Below the pieces are notes generated by a model. That model was given only the letters and a program-made list of their open reading frames with translations, was not told where the DNA came from and searched no databases. A program made the position numbers and the translations under genes. This document shows, piece by piece, positions 7,501 to 16,200 of a stretch of 22,073 nt of DNA. The stretch is from assembly GCA_050954505.1 (NCBI GenBank), contig JBPBPY010000121.1, forward strand, positions 1 through 22,073, given 5' to 3'. Each line of letters opens with the position of its first letter. The first letter of the stretch is position 1. Source of the DNA: JAQGMO01 sp050954505. Lineage in GTDB: Bacteria; Pseudomonadota; Gammaproteobacteria; Burkholderiales; Burkholderiaceae_D.

Positions 7501-9826
7501 CGTTGGCGTCGGCACCGCCGACCAGACCGCCTGTGTTATAGCCGGTTCCTGTGACGTTTGCCGCAGCGGAGCTATTGATCAGCGACGTGGTATCGGTCAT
7601 GTTGCCGATCATGCCGCCGGCGTTATCTGTGCTGCCGGACACCGTACCGGTGACGGTGATGCCGGATATCGCGCTGGTGCCGTTGGCACGGCCGGCCAGA
7701 ATGGCGGTGCCATTCGAGCCGCCCGTGACGTTGGCATTGAGCAGGGACAGATTGGAAACCGTCGCATTGAGCAGCACGCCAAACAAGCCCACGCCCGTGT
7801 ACAAGCTGGGCTGGTTGATGGTGAGGTTGAGGATGCTGTAGTTCTGGCCCTTGAAGGTGCCGGTAAAGGGCGTGGCGATCGAACCGATCGGTACGAATCC
7901 GGCACCGCTGCTCCAGCCTGAGGTGGTGGACGCATTGATGTTGCCGGCCAGCAGATAATTCAAGGACAGGAAGGCCAATGAAGTGGCCAGTCCCTGCAGT
8001 CCGTATGCATCGGTGAGCAGATAGGGGGTGGTGACCGTGCCATTGCCACCAGTGACGCGCTGGAAGCTTGCAGCTGCACCCACTGTGAAATTGCTCGCTG
8101 AAAAATAAGGCAAGGTGCTGGCGTTCTGTACCCAGTTACCCTGTGTCAGGTTGAAGGCGCCAACGTTGATGTCGCCGCTTGCGGTGACAGCTTTGCCGGA
8201 ACCTGCCGTCAGCGTCAGGCCGCCGGCAATTGCAGTGACGTGGGCATTGACAGCGATGTTGCCGGCCGCGTTGAGCGTCAACGCATTGGCCGCAGTCCAG
8301 TAAAGCGGATCGACCACCGTGATGTTGCCGCCCTGGCTGCCTGCGGACCCGGATGCCCCGGTCGATACCGTAACGTTGGCCGAGCCCAATGCTGTCTGCA
8401 AGGTCGAGACATTGATGTTCGAGCTATTGCCGGAGGCAGTGTAGGTGCCGGTGCCGGAAGTGGCGCTGGATTGGCTGGCATAGGAAATTGTTACATCATA
8501 GGGGTCGAGCAGCAGATTGCCGGTTGCCCCCTTGGCTGCCAGCAAATTGCTCGTGCCGGTGTAATCGAGCACCCCAGCCGAGGACACTTCCACATTGCCG
8601 CCGTTGCCGCTTGTCCCCAGTGCCTGGGCATCGATACTGCCTTCGAAGCGGGTGGACTTGTTGGACCATGCCACCACCTGGCCGCCATCACCACTGGCAG
8701 TGGAAGTGGCGCGAACGGTGCTGGCGGCGTCGATAGCGAGCACATCGGCGGTGGTGGCATCCGCAACTTCCTTGCCCTGGAAACCGCCACCGATGGTAAT
8801 GCTGCCACCTCCAGTGCTGCCGCTGGCGTCGAGCGTGGCGCCATGCAGTTCGATGCTGGTGCCGCCAACGGCAATCGTGCCACCGGTACCTGATGTGGAC
8901 GAGGCATCGAGCGTGCCGGTAACGGCAGTCTTGCCCTTGGCGCCGCCAGACGACAGCACGATCCTGCCATTGCGGTTTTCCACGCCTCTGGCTTCGATGA
9001 CGCCGCTGTTGTTGGCGGCACTCTCGAGCAGGCTCTCCCGCGCGCCAGCCGACAACAGCACCAGGCCACCGTCGGCAATGACAATGCCCTTGTTTGCCAC
9101 CAGCGTCTCGAAGATGCTTTGATCGACGCGGACATTGAGCAAGCCGGTGTCATTGAAGGTCAGGGTGATGGCATTGCCGCCGGCCAGCGCCACGGTGCCC
9201 ATGCGCGCCGAGATGATGCCCTGATTGCTGATCTGATTGCCGAACAGGCCGATATACCCGCCATTGACAGCATTGAGCGTACCCTGGTTGATGATGGCGC
9301 CGGTACCGGTACCACTGAACTTGTGGGTCGTGCCATCACCTTCTCCGGCGAGATCGAGTGTCGAGGCCACCAGGCCAGCGACATTGACCTGGGCCGACTG
9401 GCCGAACAGGATACCGCCGGGGTTAATCAGGTACAGCTGGCCATTGGCATTGACATTGCCAAGGATCTGGCTGGCGCTGCCGCCAGTAATGCGGTTGATC
9501 GCCAGTGAAGTGGCGGAAGGCTGGACAAAGTTGACGGTTTCTCCGCTGCCGACGTTGAAACCATTCCAGTTCAGCGACAGGTTCTTGCTGGCCTGGGTAA
9601 CCGTGGTGGTAGCGCCCGACTGGCTGATGGCTGCGCTGCCGGCCACCACGACGCCACCATTCGGCGCAGCATGGGCCGCTGCCATCGACAGCGACGTGAT
9701 CGATAGTGCTGCCGACAGGCTCGCCGCAGCGGCGCGCGAACCCCTGGAGTGCGTGCGGGTGCATTCGGCAACGGCAATCCAGGCATTGGCAAGCGTGCTC
9801 CAGATCAGTCGGTAAATGGCATTCAT
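1583..9826 (-). CDS. Two-partner-secretion exoprotein (TpsA, filamentous-haemagglutinin family adhesin), 2747 aa
   Basis: Large secreted surface protein, probably an adhesin or biofilm factor. Start chosen at 9826 because the ESPR signal peptide begins there (MNAIYRLIWSTLANAW...), with predicted cleavage after AHA (residue 53); an upstream in-frame ATG at 9889 would put 21 unlikely basic residues ahead of it. The TPS domain follows, with GFNVGSGETVNF (about 90-101) and NPGGI (136-140), the segment family members use to reach their TpsB outer-membrane pore. GLUG-like repeats (GGLVG, DAYSTGAV, SYWNTQTSG) span about 600-890. A Ser/Thr/Gly/Asn-rich stalk, likely beta-helix, runs to about 2330. 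An MBG KTYGS-type domain covers about 2382-2480, two YDG-type repeats 2481-2646, and a tail 2647-2747 with cysteines at 2727 and 2743. The only other mature-protein cysteines are 1125 and 1129. No VENN motif or toxin domain is seen, so it is not a CdiA-like effector. Adhesive function is inferred from family. Confidence 0.93.
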   Translation of the reverse strand: MNAIYRLIWSTLANAWIAVAECTRTHSRGSRAAAASLSAALSITSLSMAAAHAAPNGGVVVAGSAAISQSGATTTVTQASKNLSLNWNGFNVGSGETVNFVQPSATSLAINRITGGSASQILGNVNANGQLYLINPGGILFGQSAQVNVAGLVASTLDLAGEGDGTTHKFSGTGTGAIINQGTLNAVNGGYIGLFGNQISNQGIISARMGTVALAGGNAITLTFNDTGLLNVRVDQSIFETLVANKGIVIADGGLVLLSAGARESLLESAANNSGVIEARGVENRNGRIVLSSGGAKGKTAVTGTLDASSTSGTGGTIAVGGTSIELHGATLDASGSTGGGSITIGGGFQGKEVADATTADVLAIDAASTVRATSTASGDGGQVVAWSNKSTRFEGSIDAQALGTSGNGGNVEVSSAGVLDYTGTSNLLAAKGATGNLLLDPYDVTISYASQSSATSGTGTYTASGNSSNINVSTLQTALGSANVTVSTGASGSAGSQGGNITVVDPLYWTAANALTLNAAGNIAVNAHVTAIAGGLTLTAGSGKAVTASGDINVGAFNLTQGNWVQNASTLPYFSASNFTVGAAASFQRVTGGNGTVTTPYLLTDAYGLQGLATSLAFLSLNYLLAGNINASTTSGWSSGAGFVPIGSIATPFTGTFKGQNYSILNLTINQPSLYTGVGLFGVLLNATVSNLSLLNANVTGGSNGTAILAGRANGTSAISGITVTGTVSGSTDNAGGMIGNMTDTTSLINSSAAANVTGTGYNTGGLVGGADANGNVLSSVSSTGTVSGYLRVGGLVGNSGAAISDAYSTGAVSQQSGGSDIGGLIGRFSAGASLTRSYATGAVTGTTKVGGLVGNNFASLSNSYWNTQTSGQSLAIGSNSGTSSNVNGVTTAAMHAQSTFSALDFANTWFMTSGYNPTLRAGTTIVGTGAANLTLSSAADSATVVNTTTLQNLLGAGSVLVETRNGTMTVANALTWASASQLNLGASGQISANANVSATGTGGLNLFSYAGPIVVTNAALSVTSGNLGLWAPKAGASIGVKLSGATINAGIGSGTIVGNSIGNSGLDIAGTTSLSSNGAGSLVLSGYSNTNRGTYLESNAALTTAGKTVMTGRSATSIGLAFCGGACTASIIDSGDDLSLSGISAAFTGMDLYGLTITNSGSGNFSLDGRSNDGVAIYNAGTTNYTNSGAGTLALMGASANNIVVRFDTSTLGFSGNVSVTGKATGSTSTSTNVKFDGGTTITNGSGTLTIKGGDATTRGAGIYSTGNFIASSAAGGSINLTGVSSTAAGILLAGAVTTTSATVGAINMNGSGATADVSITATGNIALGYGSITGTSGHGVNMVSSAGAVNLTSNTVTTNNAALVITAANAGTASGVSLSGNNFNVGTGTGTITGGTTSASQLGVNFSGNNTLISTGIGSVTVSGSNSNASGTALSVAAAKTLNTSGTTLLTDGATSVAANAIVIAGSVIDTAGNLTLAPSSANKLAVSLGGVVSSTGSGNLVLATNGAGTLTNSGVISQGAGGLGSITLASVNGALTNAGSIAGAASTAAITLTTTGSGAIADSAGTLSQAGTGAIKLQATGTGAITADTISYSNAAANTLTVSGKAAITAGKAITSTGGALNTGITSTSGTVTLSSTVATRGGALNVTANTSDASTAVALSGATIDVGSGAGMITATSASGYGLNINGANSMSASGSGTVNLVGNNGTAGVTNTFSTSGVNFVTGSSLTSSGTVNLRGNTTGSVNAYGVNMNSGPTLTALSGNLGVYGLADTGRGLLLFGNLTNSGSGTLYVEGRSGSNSGFITNSAASGINTSGKVVIKGFADSGRGIDENATWNILSGSLDMSGASNTYLAVRSTNSTFNNNGNFSYTGQAVSNSGLYFRNANFNNLGGGSFALLGQTGTGAGVVFQDTGVFNFTGTVSLAGINTSSSGSLQGIIINSATFNNSGQLTISGSTANTSGAGIDMTGNLAVNTTGSGSTVFSGSGSVAGATGTAIRSAANVTTSGALRLTDSAASVAATALTVSGHLVDTSGLLTVAPASNGSIVVASGAAISSTGAGSLVVSASGSGNLSNNGSILQDTGGSGSITLSTVNGTLTNAGMISASSDAGALTLRTTGTGSIADAAGTINQAGSGAITLQATGSGAVSADTIHYTNAAGNTLNINAAAAVVASKAITSTAGALAVTIASSSATIGLGTTIASNGGNITVSGSTVLNAATSLDAGAGQIGFSASIDGNKDFSATASTINLAQAIGGTTALGAVSLVSGTGLALPSIRSASLLARSTGAAADITLAASTVLAASGSGNAVTLAAGRDFINNAGSGAITTTGGGRWLIYSATPGADVFSSLDSSNTAVWNTAFTGVNPAFPQTGNRYVFSYQPTLTFSSVTQSKTYGSDVTASIAGAYTVSGLQSGVTGAYLADTYATAFSGIPAVTSSGSAATATVAGGPYAIAVAAGSTAAASGYALSYQSTGVLAVNAAPLTITASGASKTYDGVAYSGGAGLSYSGFVNGENSAVLSGTNAYLGTAQSAINAGSYSIVGSGQSAGNYAITYLPGTLTISPAALTVTAVNASKTYDAVPYSGGAGVSYSGFIGNENPSSLGGSVVYGGTAQGAINAGSYSITVDGLSTGNYTISYLAGILSVGQAAQALTMNNAIADQLSNQPTKQPTAQPATLPVSTTVVTPNAGNITDWNRQTLSTDTSLNHEASNLASIDGRTGGAKLFSICDWKEQAGLDQARVVHCGSVK
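1809..1844 (-). repeat. 12-bp imperfect tandem repeat encoding a Gln-Pro-Thr linker
   Basis: Three imperfect copies beginning GGCTG on the plus strand, at 1809, 1821 and 1833, encode the Gln/Pro-rich stretch NQPTKQPTAQP on the minus strand. It separates the last YDG repeat from the conserved C-terminal tail. The paralogue has no comparable linker. Confidence 0.6.
1889..2386 (-). repeat. Two YDG-type 83-residue repeats in the first adhesin
   Basis: Two consecutive 249-bp units, residues 2481-2563 and 2564-2646. Each holds SKTYD, YSGGAG, a YSGF(V/I) segment, GTAQ.AINAGSYSI, then GNY.I.YL.G.L. They correspond to the YDG/MBG adhesin domain families. The second unit (GNENPSSLGGSVVYGG) most resembles the C-terminal units of the big array in the paralogue. 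Confidence 0.85.
3215..3940 (-). repeat. Stalk module B, second copy in the first adhesin
   Basis: About 240 residues recurring at 4890-5635 in this gene and at 15570-16300 in the paralogue. Landmarks in order: an LTDSAASVAA-like segment, SSTGAGSLVV, GGSGSITLSTVNGTLTNAG, SIADAAGTINQAGSGAITLQATGSG, DTI.Y.NAA, and KAITSTAGAL (given as short parts of the translated unit). Limits are approximate. Confidence 0.6.
4890..5635 (-). repeat. Stalk module B, first copy in the first adhesin
   Basis: It shares the landmark order of the copy at 3215-3940: LTDGATSVAANA, SSTGSGNLVLA, GSITLASVNGALTNAG, AIADSAGTLSQAGTGAIKL, DTISYSNAAANTL, KAITSTGGAL. Limits are approximate. Confidence 0.6.
5690..6705 (-). repeat. 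Stalk module A in the first adhesin (carries a CxxxC pair)
   Basis: A unit of about 340 residues starting at GVKLSGATIN and ending at the next GVSLSGNNFN. It contains GLAFCGGACT (Cys 1125 and 1129), then MDLYGLTITN, KGGDATTRG, and SITATGNIALGYGSITG. Two copies of the same plan occur in the paralogue. Limits are approximate. Confidence 0.6.
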
Positions 9827-9884
9827 GACGGCTTGGCAATGGTCTCGGCAGTATCGCTTTCTGCGCAACGATGGGCGTCGACCA

Positions 9885-9916
9885 CGCACCGTAAAAAGTT
9901 GCTATTTTGCATGAAT
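9885..9916 (-). promoter_or_regulatory. Conserved upstream element of the first adhesin gene
   Basis: Read on the minus strand, this segment has ATTCATGCA, then AGCAACTT, then GGTGCG, with the GGTGCG end 58 bp before the start codon. The same three blocks, with one 1-bp indel, lie at 21635-21667, 70 bp before the paralogue's start. Conservation in otherwise diverged leaders suggests a promoter or a shared regulator site. I cannot assign -35 and -10 boxes with confidence. Confidence 0.5.
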
Positions 9917-10096
9917 GCTACCACGAAACAAAGTGATTTCCAAAGGGAAACTAAGACGGCAAAATTACGTGACCAATGGTTTTGCTCAGGACTTCTGCTG
10001 ATTTCACCCCGCTCGTGTTGTTGACTTGTTCGAACTTCCGACCAGTGCGCGTTGCAGGACGGTTGGCAAATCGTTTTGCATTCTCATGTTTTTGCT

Positions 10097-10238
10097 GTGC
10101 CGCAGAGAAGGGCTCTGTCGACGATCACGTTTGATGGAGCAGGGCGTGCCATTGGGCGAGCGTCAACTGGACTGAAGTCGTACGCTTGACTTGCATTGTA
10201 AGAAAACGTGAACAGTGTCATCGATTCTTCTGCGGCAC
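10097..10238. repeat. Spaced 10-bp inverted repeat after the second adhesin gene
   Basis: GTGCCGCAGA at 10097-10106 is the exact reverse complement of TCTGCGGCAC at 10229-10238, the latter ending 1 bp before the stop codon at 10240-10242. The arms are about 120 bp apart and flank the gene end. It could be a long-range stem or a remnant; chance is also plausible. Confidence 0.35.
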
Positions 10239-10239
10239 G

Positions 10240-13200
10240 TTACTTCGCAATCCCGCATTGGACGATTCGGGCATGATCAGCGCTGGCTTGATCTTTCCAG
10301 TCGCAGATTGAAAATAGTTTCGCGCTGCCTGCCTTCTTGTCGTTGATTGCCACGTTTGACGCTTCAAGATGCAGTGAGGGATCAGTGGACAAGGTTTGCC
10401 GGTTCCAGTCGGTGATATTGCCGGCGTTCGGCGTGACTGCGGTTTTTGACACTGCCAGCAGGGCAGGTTGCGCAGTGATCGCGTCAGTCGTGGCGATCGC
10501 CAGCGCTGCCTGGCCAATGCTCAGGATGCCAGGCACATAGCTGATGGCGTAATTGTTGGCACTCAATCCATCAACGGTCAACGCATAGTTGCCTGCAGTG
10601 ATGGCGCCTTGCGCATTGCCTCCGAAAGCAAGCGTCCCCTGCAAGCTTGAAGCGGTTTCGGCGTTGACGAAGCCGCTGTAGCTCACACCATTGCCGCCGA
10701 CATACGCCAGGCCGTCCTGGATCTTGTTGGCATTGTTCGCTGTGACGGTCAACGCGGCCTTGCCGATGGCGAGCACGCCGGGAAGATAGTTGATGGCGTA
10801 GTTGCTTGAACTCAGGCCGGCGGCGCCAATGCTGTAATTGCCGGCGTTCGCCGCGCCTTGGGAGGTACCGGTATAGATCACCGAGCCACCGAGAACAGAA
10901 GGGTTGTCGCTGCCGACAAAGCCGCTGTAGGTCACGCCGTTTCCACCGGCATAGGCAGTGCCGTCGTAGGTCTTGCCGGCACTGTTTGCGGCTACCGCAA
11001 GCGCGGCCTGGCCAACCGTCAATGTACCGGGGTTGTAGCTGATGGTGTAATTGCCGGAATTGAGTCCGGACGCGGTCAATGTGTACGACCCTGCATTAAC
11101 CGCCCCTTGCGCAGTACCACCATAGACAAGCGTTCCGCCAAGTACCGACTGATTTTCACTACCCACAAAGCCGCTGTAGTCGACACCGTTACCGCCGGCA
11201 TAGGCAACACTGTCGTAGGTTTTGCTGACATGGACCGGTGTCACCACAAGGGCAGCCCTGTCGATGGTCAAGGCGCCGGGATTGTAGCTGATGGCATAAT
11301 TGCCGGCGCTGAGGCCCGATGCATTGATCGTGTAGCTGCCCACGTTGACGGCATTTTGCGAAGAGCCGGTATAAGTTGGCGTGCCGTTGACCACGGAGGC
11401 GGTTTCGCCGTTGACAAAGCCGCTGTATGAGACACCTGCGCCGCCAGTGTAAGCCAGGCCGTTGTAGGTCCGCGTGTCGTTGTTGGCGGTTGCCGTCAGG
11501 GCAGCCTGGCTGACGGTCAAGGTTCCTGGAACATAGCTGATGGCATAATTTGCGCCGCTTAAGCCAGACGCATTGATGGTGTAATTGCCGGCGTTGACAG
11601 CGTTCTGGGACGAGCCGATATATGTCGGTGTGCCGCTGATGACTGCCGATGTTTCACCATGGACGAAGCCATTGTACGTAAGGCCGGCACCGCCCGTGTA
11701 GGCCAGGCCGTTGTAGGTCTTGGCGTCGTTGTTGGCGGTCGCAGTCAGAGCCGCTTTACCGACGGTGAGCGTTCCAGGAACGTAGCTGAGAGCATAGTTT
11801 CCGGCGCTTAGGCCCGAGGCGTTAATCGTATAGCTGCCTGCATTCACTGCGTTCTGCGAGGAGCCGCCATAAGTCGGCGCACCGCTGACGACAGATGAAG
11901 TTTCGCCGTTGACGAAGCCGCTGTACGAGACACCGGCACCGCCACTGTAGGCCAGGCCGTCATAAGTCTTCACATCGTTGTTGGCAGTTGCCGTCAAGGC
12001 AGCCGGGTTGACGGTCAATGATCCCGGGACATAGCTGATGGCGTAATTGCCGGCACTCAGACCAGACGCGTTGATTGCATAGCTGCCGGCATTGACGGCA
12101 TTTTGTGAAGAACCGCTGTAAGTCGGCGTGCCGCTGATGACGGACGGTGTTTCGCCGTTGACCAAGCCACTGTACGAAACACCCGCACCGCCGGTGTAGG
12201 CCAGTCCGTCATAGGTCTTGCCGTCGTTGTTCGCAGTGGCGGTCAGGGCAGCTTTGCCGACCGTCAGCGTTCCAGGAACATAGCTGATGGCATAATTTCC
12301 GGAACTGAGCCCCGACGCGTTGATCACGTAGCTGCCGGCATTGACGGCATTTTGTGAAGAACCGGTGTAAGTCGGCATACCGGTGACCACGGCTGACGTT
12401 TCTCCATTGACGAAGCCGCTGTACGAAACGCCGGCACCGCCAGTGTAGGCCAGGCCGTTGTAGGTCTTGGCATCATTGTTGGCCGTTGCTGTCAAGGCAG
12501 CCTGGCTGACGGTCAATGTTCCTGGAACGTAGTTGATCGCATAGTTGTTCGCGCTCAGCCCCGAAGCATTGATGGTGTAGATGCCGGCGTTGACTGCGTT
12601 CTGCGACGAGCCGGTGAAGGTTGGCGTACCGCTGACAATTGCGGACGTTTCACCGTTGACGAAGCCGCTGTACGAGACACCGGCGCCGCCAGTGTAGGCC
12701 AAGCCGTTGTAGGTCTTGGCATCATTGTTGGCGGTCGCCGTGAGAGCAGCCTGGCTGACAGTCAATGTTCCTGCAACGTAGCTGATGGCATAATTCGCGG
12801 CGCTCAGACCGGAGGCATTGATCGTGTAGCTGCCGGCATTGACTGCATTTTGCGAAGAGCCGGTATACGTTGGCGTGCCGCTGACAATTGATGACGTTTC
12901 ACCGTTGACGAAGCCGCTGTACGAGACACCGGCGCCGCCAGTGTAGGTCAGGCCATTGTAGGTCTTGGAGGCTTTGTTGGCAGTTGCCGTCAAGGCCGCT
13001 TTGCCGACGGTCAGCGTTCCTGCAACATAGCTGATGGCATAGTTGCCTGCGCTCAGGCCCGACGCGCTGATGGTGTAGCTTCCGGCGTTGACGGCGTTCT
13101 GCGATGAGCCGGTGTAAATCGGCGCGCCGCTGACGACAGATGAGGTTTCGCCGTTGACGAAGCCGCTGTACGAGACACCGGCACCGCCAGTATAAGCCAG

Positions 13201-16200
13201 TCCATTGTAGGTCTTGGCATCGTTGTTGGCAGTCGCAGTCAGAGCCGCTTTACCGATGGTTAGTGTTCCAGGAATGTAGCTGATGGCATAATTTCCGGCG
13301 CTTAGGCCCGAAGCATTGATCGCATAACTACCTGCATTCACAGCGTTCTGCGAAGAGCCGGTATAAGTCGGTGTACCGCTGACGACAGATGAGGTCTCAC
13401 CATTGACGAAGCCGCTGTACGAGACACCGGCGCCACCAGTGTAGGCCAGGCCATTGTAGGTCTTGGCATCGTTGTTGGCGGTCGCCGTCAGCGCAGCCTG
13501 GCTGACGGTCAATGTCCCAGCAACATAGCTGATGGCATAGTTGCCCGCGCTCACACCGGAGGCATTGATCGTGTAGCTTCCTGCGTTGACGGCGTTCTGC
13601 GATGAACCGGTATAAGTCGGCGTACCGCCTACCACTGAAGCTGTTTCGCCGTTGACGAATCCCGTATAGGAGACACCGGCACCACCCGTGTAAGCCAAGC
13701 CGTTGTAAGTCTTGACAACATTGTTGGCGGTTGCCGTCAGAGCAGCTTGGCTGACGGTTAGTGTGCCAGGAACGTAGCTGATGGCGTAATTGCCGGCGCT
13801 CAAACCAGACGCGTTGATCGTGTAATTGCCTGCGTTGACGGCGTTCTGCGACGAACCAGTGTAGGTCGGCATACCACTGACGACAGATGAGGTTTCACCG
13901 TTGACAAAGCCTGCGTACGAAACGCCAGCGCCGCCGGTATAAGCCAGTCCGTTGTAGGTCTTGGCATCGTTGTTGGCAGTCGCCGTCAGCGCAGCCTGGC
14001 TGACGGTCAATGTTCCGGGAACATAGCTGATGGCATAATTGCTCGCGCTCAGCCCCGAAGCACTGATCCCGTAACTGCCGGCGTTGACGGCATTTTGCGA
14101 AGAGCCGCTATACGTCGGTGTGCCATTTACCACGGCAGAAGTCTCACCGTTGACGAAACCACTGTACGAGACACCGGCTCCACCAGTGTAGGCCAAGCCG
14201 TTGTAGGTCTTGGCATCATTATTGGCAGTCGCCATCAGCGCAGCCTGGCTGACGGTCAATGTCCCGGCAACATAGCTGATGGCATAGTTGCCCGCGCTCA
14301 GACCGGAGGCATTGATCGTGTAGCTTCCGGCGTTGACGGCATTTTGAGAAGAGCCGGTATATGTCGGTGTCCCGCTGACGACCGCAGAAGTTTCGCCGTT
14401 GACGAAGCCCGTGTACGAGACGCCGGCGCCGCCCGTATAAGCCAGACCGTTGTAGGTCTTAGCATCGTTGTTGGCCCGCGCCGTCAATGCCGCCTGGCCT
14501 ATGGTCAGTGTCCCTGGCACATAGCTGATTGCATAATTGGGCGCACTGAGGCCCGACGCAATGAGGGTGTAACTGCCCGCATTGACCGCATTCTGCGCCG
14601 TGCCGGAATACGTTGGCGTGCCGCTGACGAGTGACGCGGTCTGGCCATTGACGAAGCCGCTGTAGGACACGCCGGCGCCGCCCGAATACGCCAGGCCGTT
14701 ATAGGTCTTGGCGTCATTGATGGCCGTTACCGTCAGTGCCGCCGGATTGACCGTCAGCAGTCCGGTGGATTGGAATGCCAGTGCATAATTGTCCAGGCTG
14801 GTGAGATTGTTGGCGCTCAGGTTGATGGCGTATGGTCCGCCGGCCACGCTGGCGCTGGCCGCCGAGCCGCTCGACACCGCTGTCGGTGTACCGGAATACA
14901 CGGTGGCATTGGTATCGGCCAGGAATGCGCCGCTGACACCTGCCTGCATACCGCTGACGGTGTAGGCCGAGGCGACTGCGGTGGTGGCGTCGCTGCCATA
15001 GGTTTTGCTCAAGTTGCTGGAGCTGAATGTAAGCGTCGGCTGATAGGCAAACACATAGCGGTTGCCCGTTTGCGAAAAGCCTGGCGTGGTCCCACTGTAG
15101 GATGTGGCCCAGATGGCTGCGTTGGCGCTGTCGAGGTTGTTGAAGGTATCGGCTGCGGGTGACGTGGAATAAATCAGCCAGCGTCCGCCACCGGTCATGA
15201 CGATGGCGCCAGCGCCCGAATTGTTGATGAAATTGCGCCCTGCCGAAAGCGTTGCCGCGTTACCGCTGCCGGACACCGACAACACCGTGCCGACGCCTAG
15301 CGTGATGTCGGCTGCCGCACTGGTCGAGCGCGCCAGCAAGGATGCCGCACTCACCGAAGGCAGTGTCATGCTGTTGGCGGCAGTCAGTGACACCGCGCCC
15401 AGTGCGGTGGTCGCGCCGACTGCCTGGGCCAGGTTGATGGTGGCCGCAGTGGCAGTCAGGTTGCTGCTGCCGTTGATGGTGGAGGCAAATCCGATCTGAC
15501 CGGTGCCGGCCGCAAGCGTGGCATTCGTACCCAGCAGGGCAGGGCCGCTGACAGAGATATTGCCTTTGCTGGTGGAGATCGACGGACCCAGCGTCACCAT
15601 GCCACCGCTGATGCTGACACCCAGAGCGCCACCGGTCGAAGTGATGGTGCGGCTGATGGCCACCGCGCCGCTGCCGCTGACTGTCAGCGTGCTGGCTGCG
15701 GCATTGCTGTAGTTGATGGTGTCAACCGATACCGTGCCGCTGCCTGTTGCCTGCAGGCTGATTGCGCCGGAGCCCGCCTGGTTGATGGTGCCGCCTGCAT
15801 CGGCAATCGCGCCAGCGCCCGAGGTGGAGAGCGAGATGGCGCCGGCGCTTGCACCACCGGAAATCGTGCCGGCATTGGTCTGGGTGCCATCGACACCGCT
15901 GATGGTGATCGAACCGGAGCCGCCTGTTCCTTGCGAAACCGTGCCGGCGTTGCTGAACTGGCCGGTGCTCTTGGACGTGATGAACAAACTGCCGCTGCCG
16001 GTCGAGGTCAGCACGCCGCCGGCGGCGACCACCAGATTGTTCGCCGTCCACGGCGTGATCGTCAGGTCGCCGCCGCTATCGATTACCGTGCCGGCGATGT
16101 TGACCGCCGTGGCGCCAGCGGAATTGAGCTGGTCGCTGAGTTTGGTATTGCCCAGCGTGGTCATGACCTGGCCGGCGGCGACGTTGACGGCAATGCCGGT

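Larger units (their letters stand above)
9827..10239. other. Intergenic region between the two adhesin genes
   Basis: 413 bp with no convincing gene. It holds the leader and conserved upstream element of the first adhesin gene, and it follows the stop of the second. I find no hairpin with a T-run after the stop at 10240, so readthrough from the larger gene into the smaller one is possible. Confidence 0.6.

Noticed and set aside
1988..9815. Many plus-strand open frames of 60-262 residues opposite the first adhesin
   Set aside because: They are antisense shadows of a repetitive, codon-biased gene; their compositions are low-complexity and they match no domain.
9827..9889. 21-residue N-terminal extension of the first adhesin from the ATG at 9889
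   Set aside because: The extension is arginine-rich and precedes the conserved ESPR start, and the paralogue begins exactly at that ESPR methionine.
10510..14742. CRISPR-like array
   Set aside because: The 249-bp units are entirely coding and in frame, with no short repeat and unique spacer pattern.
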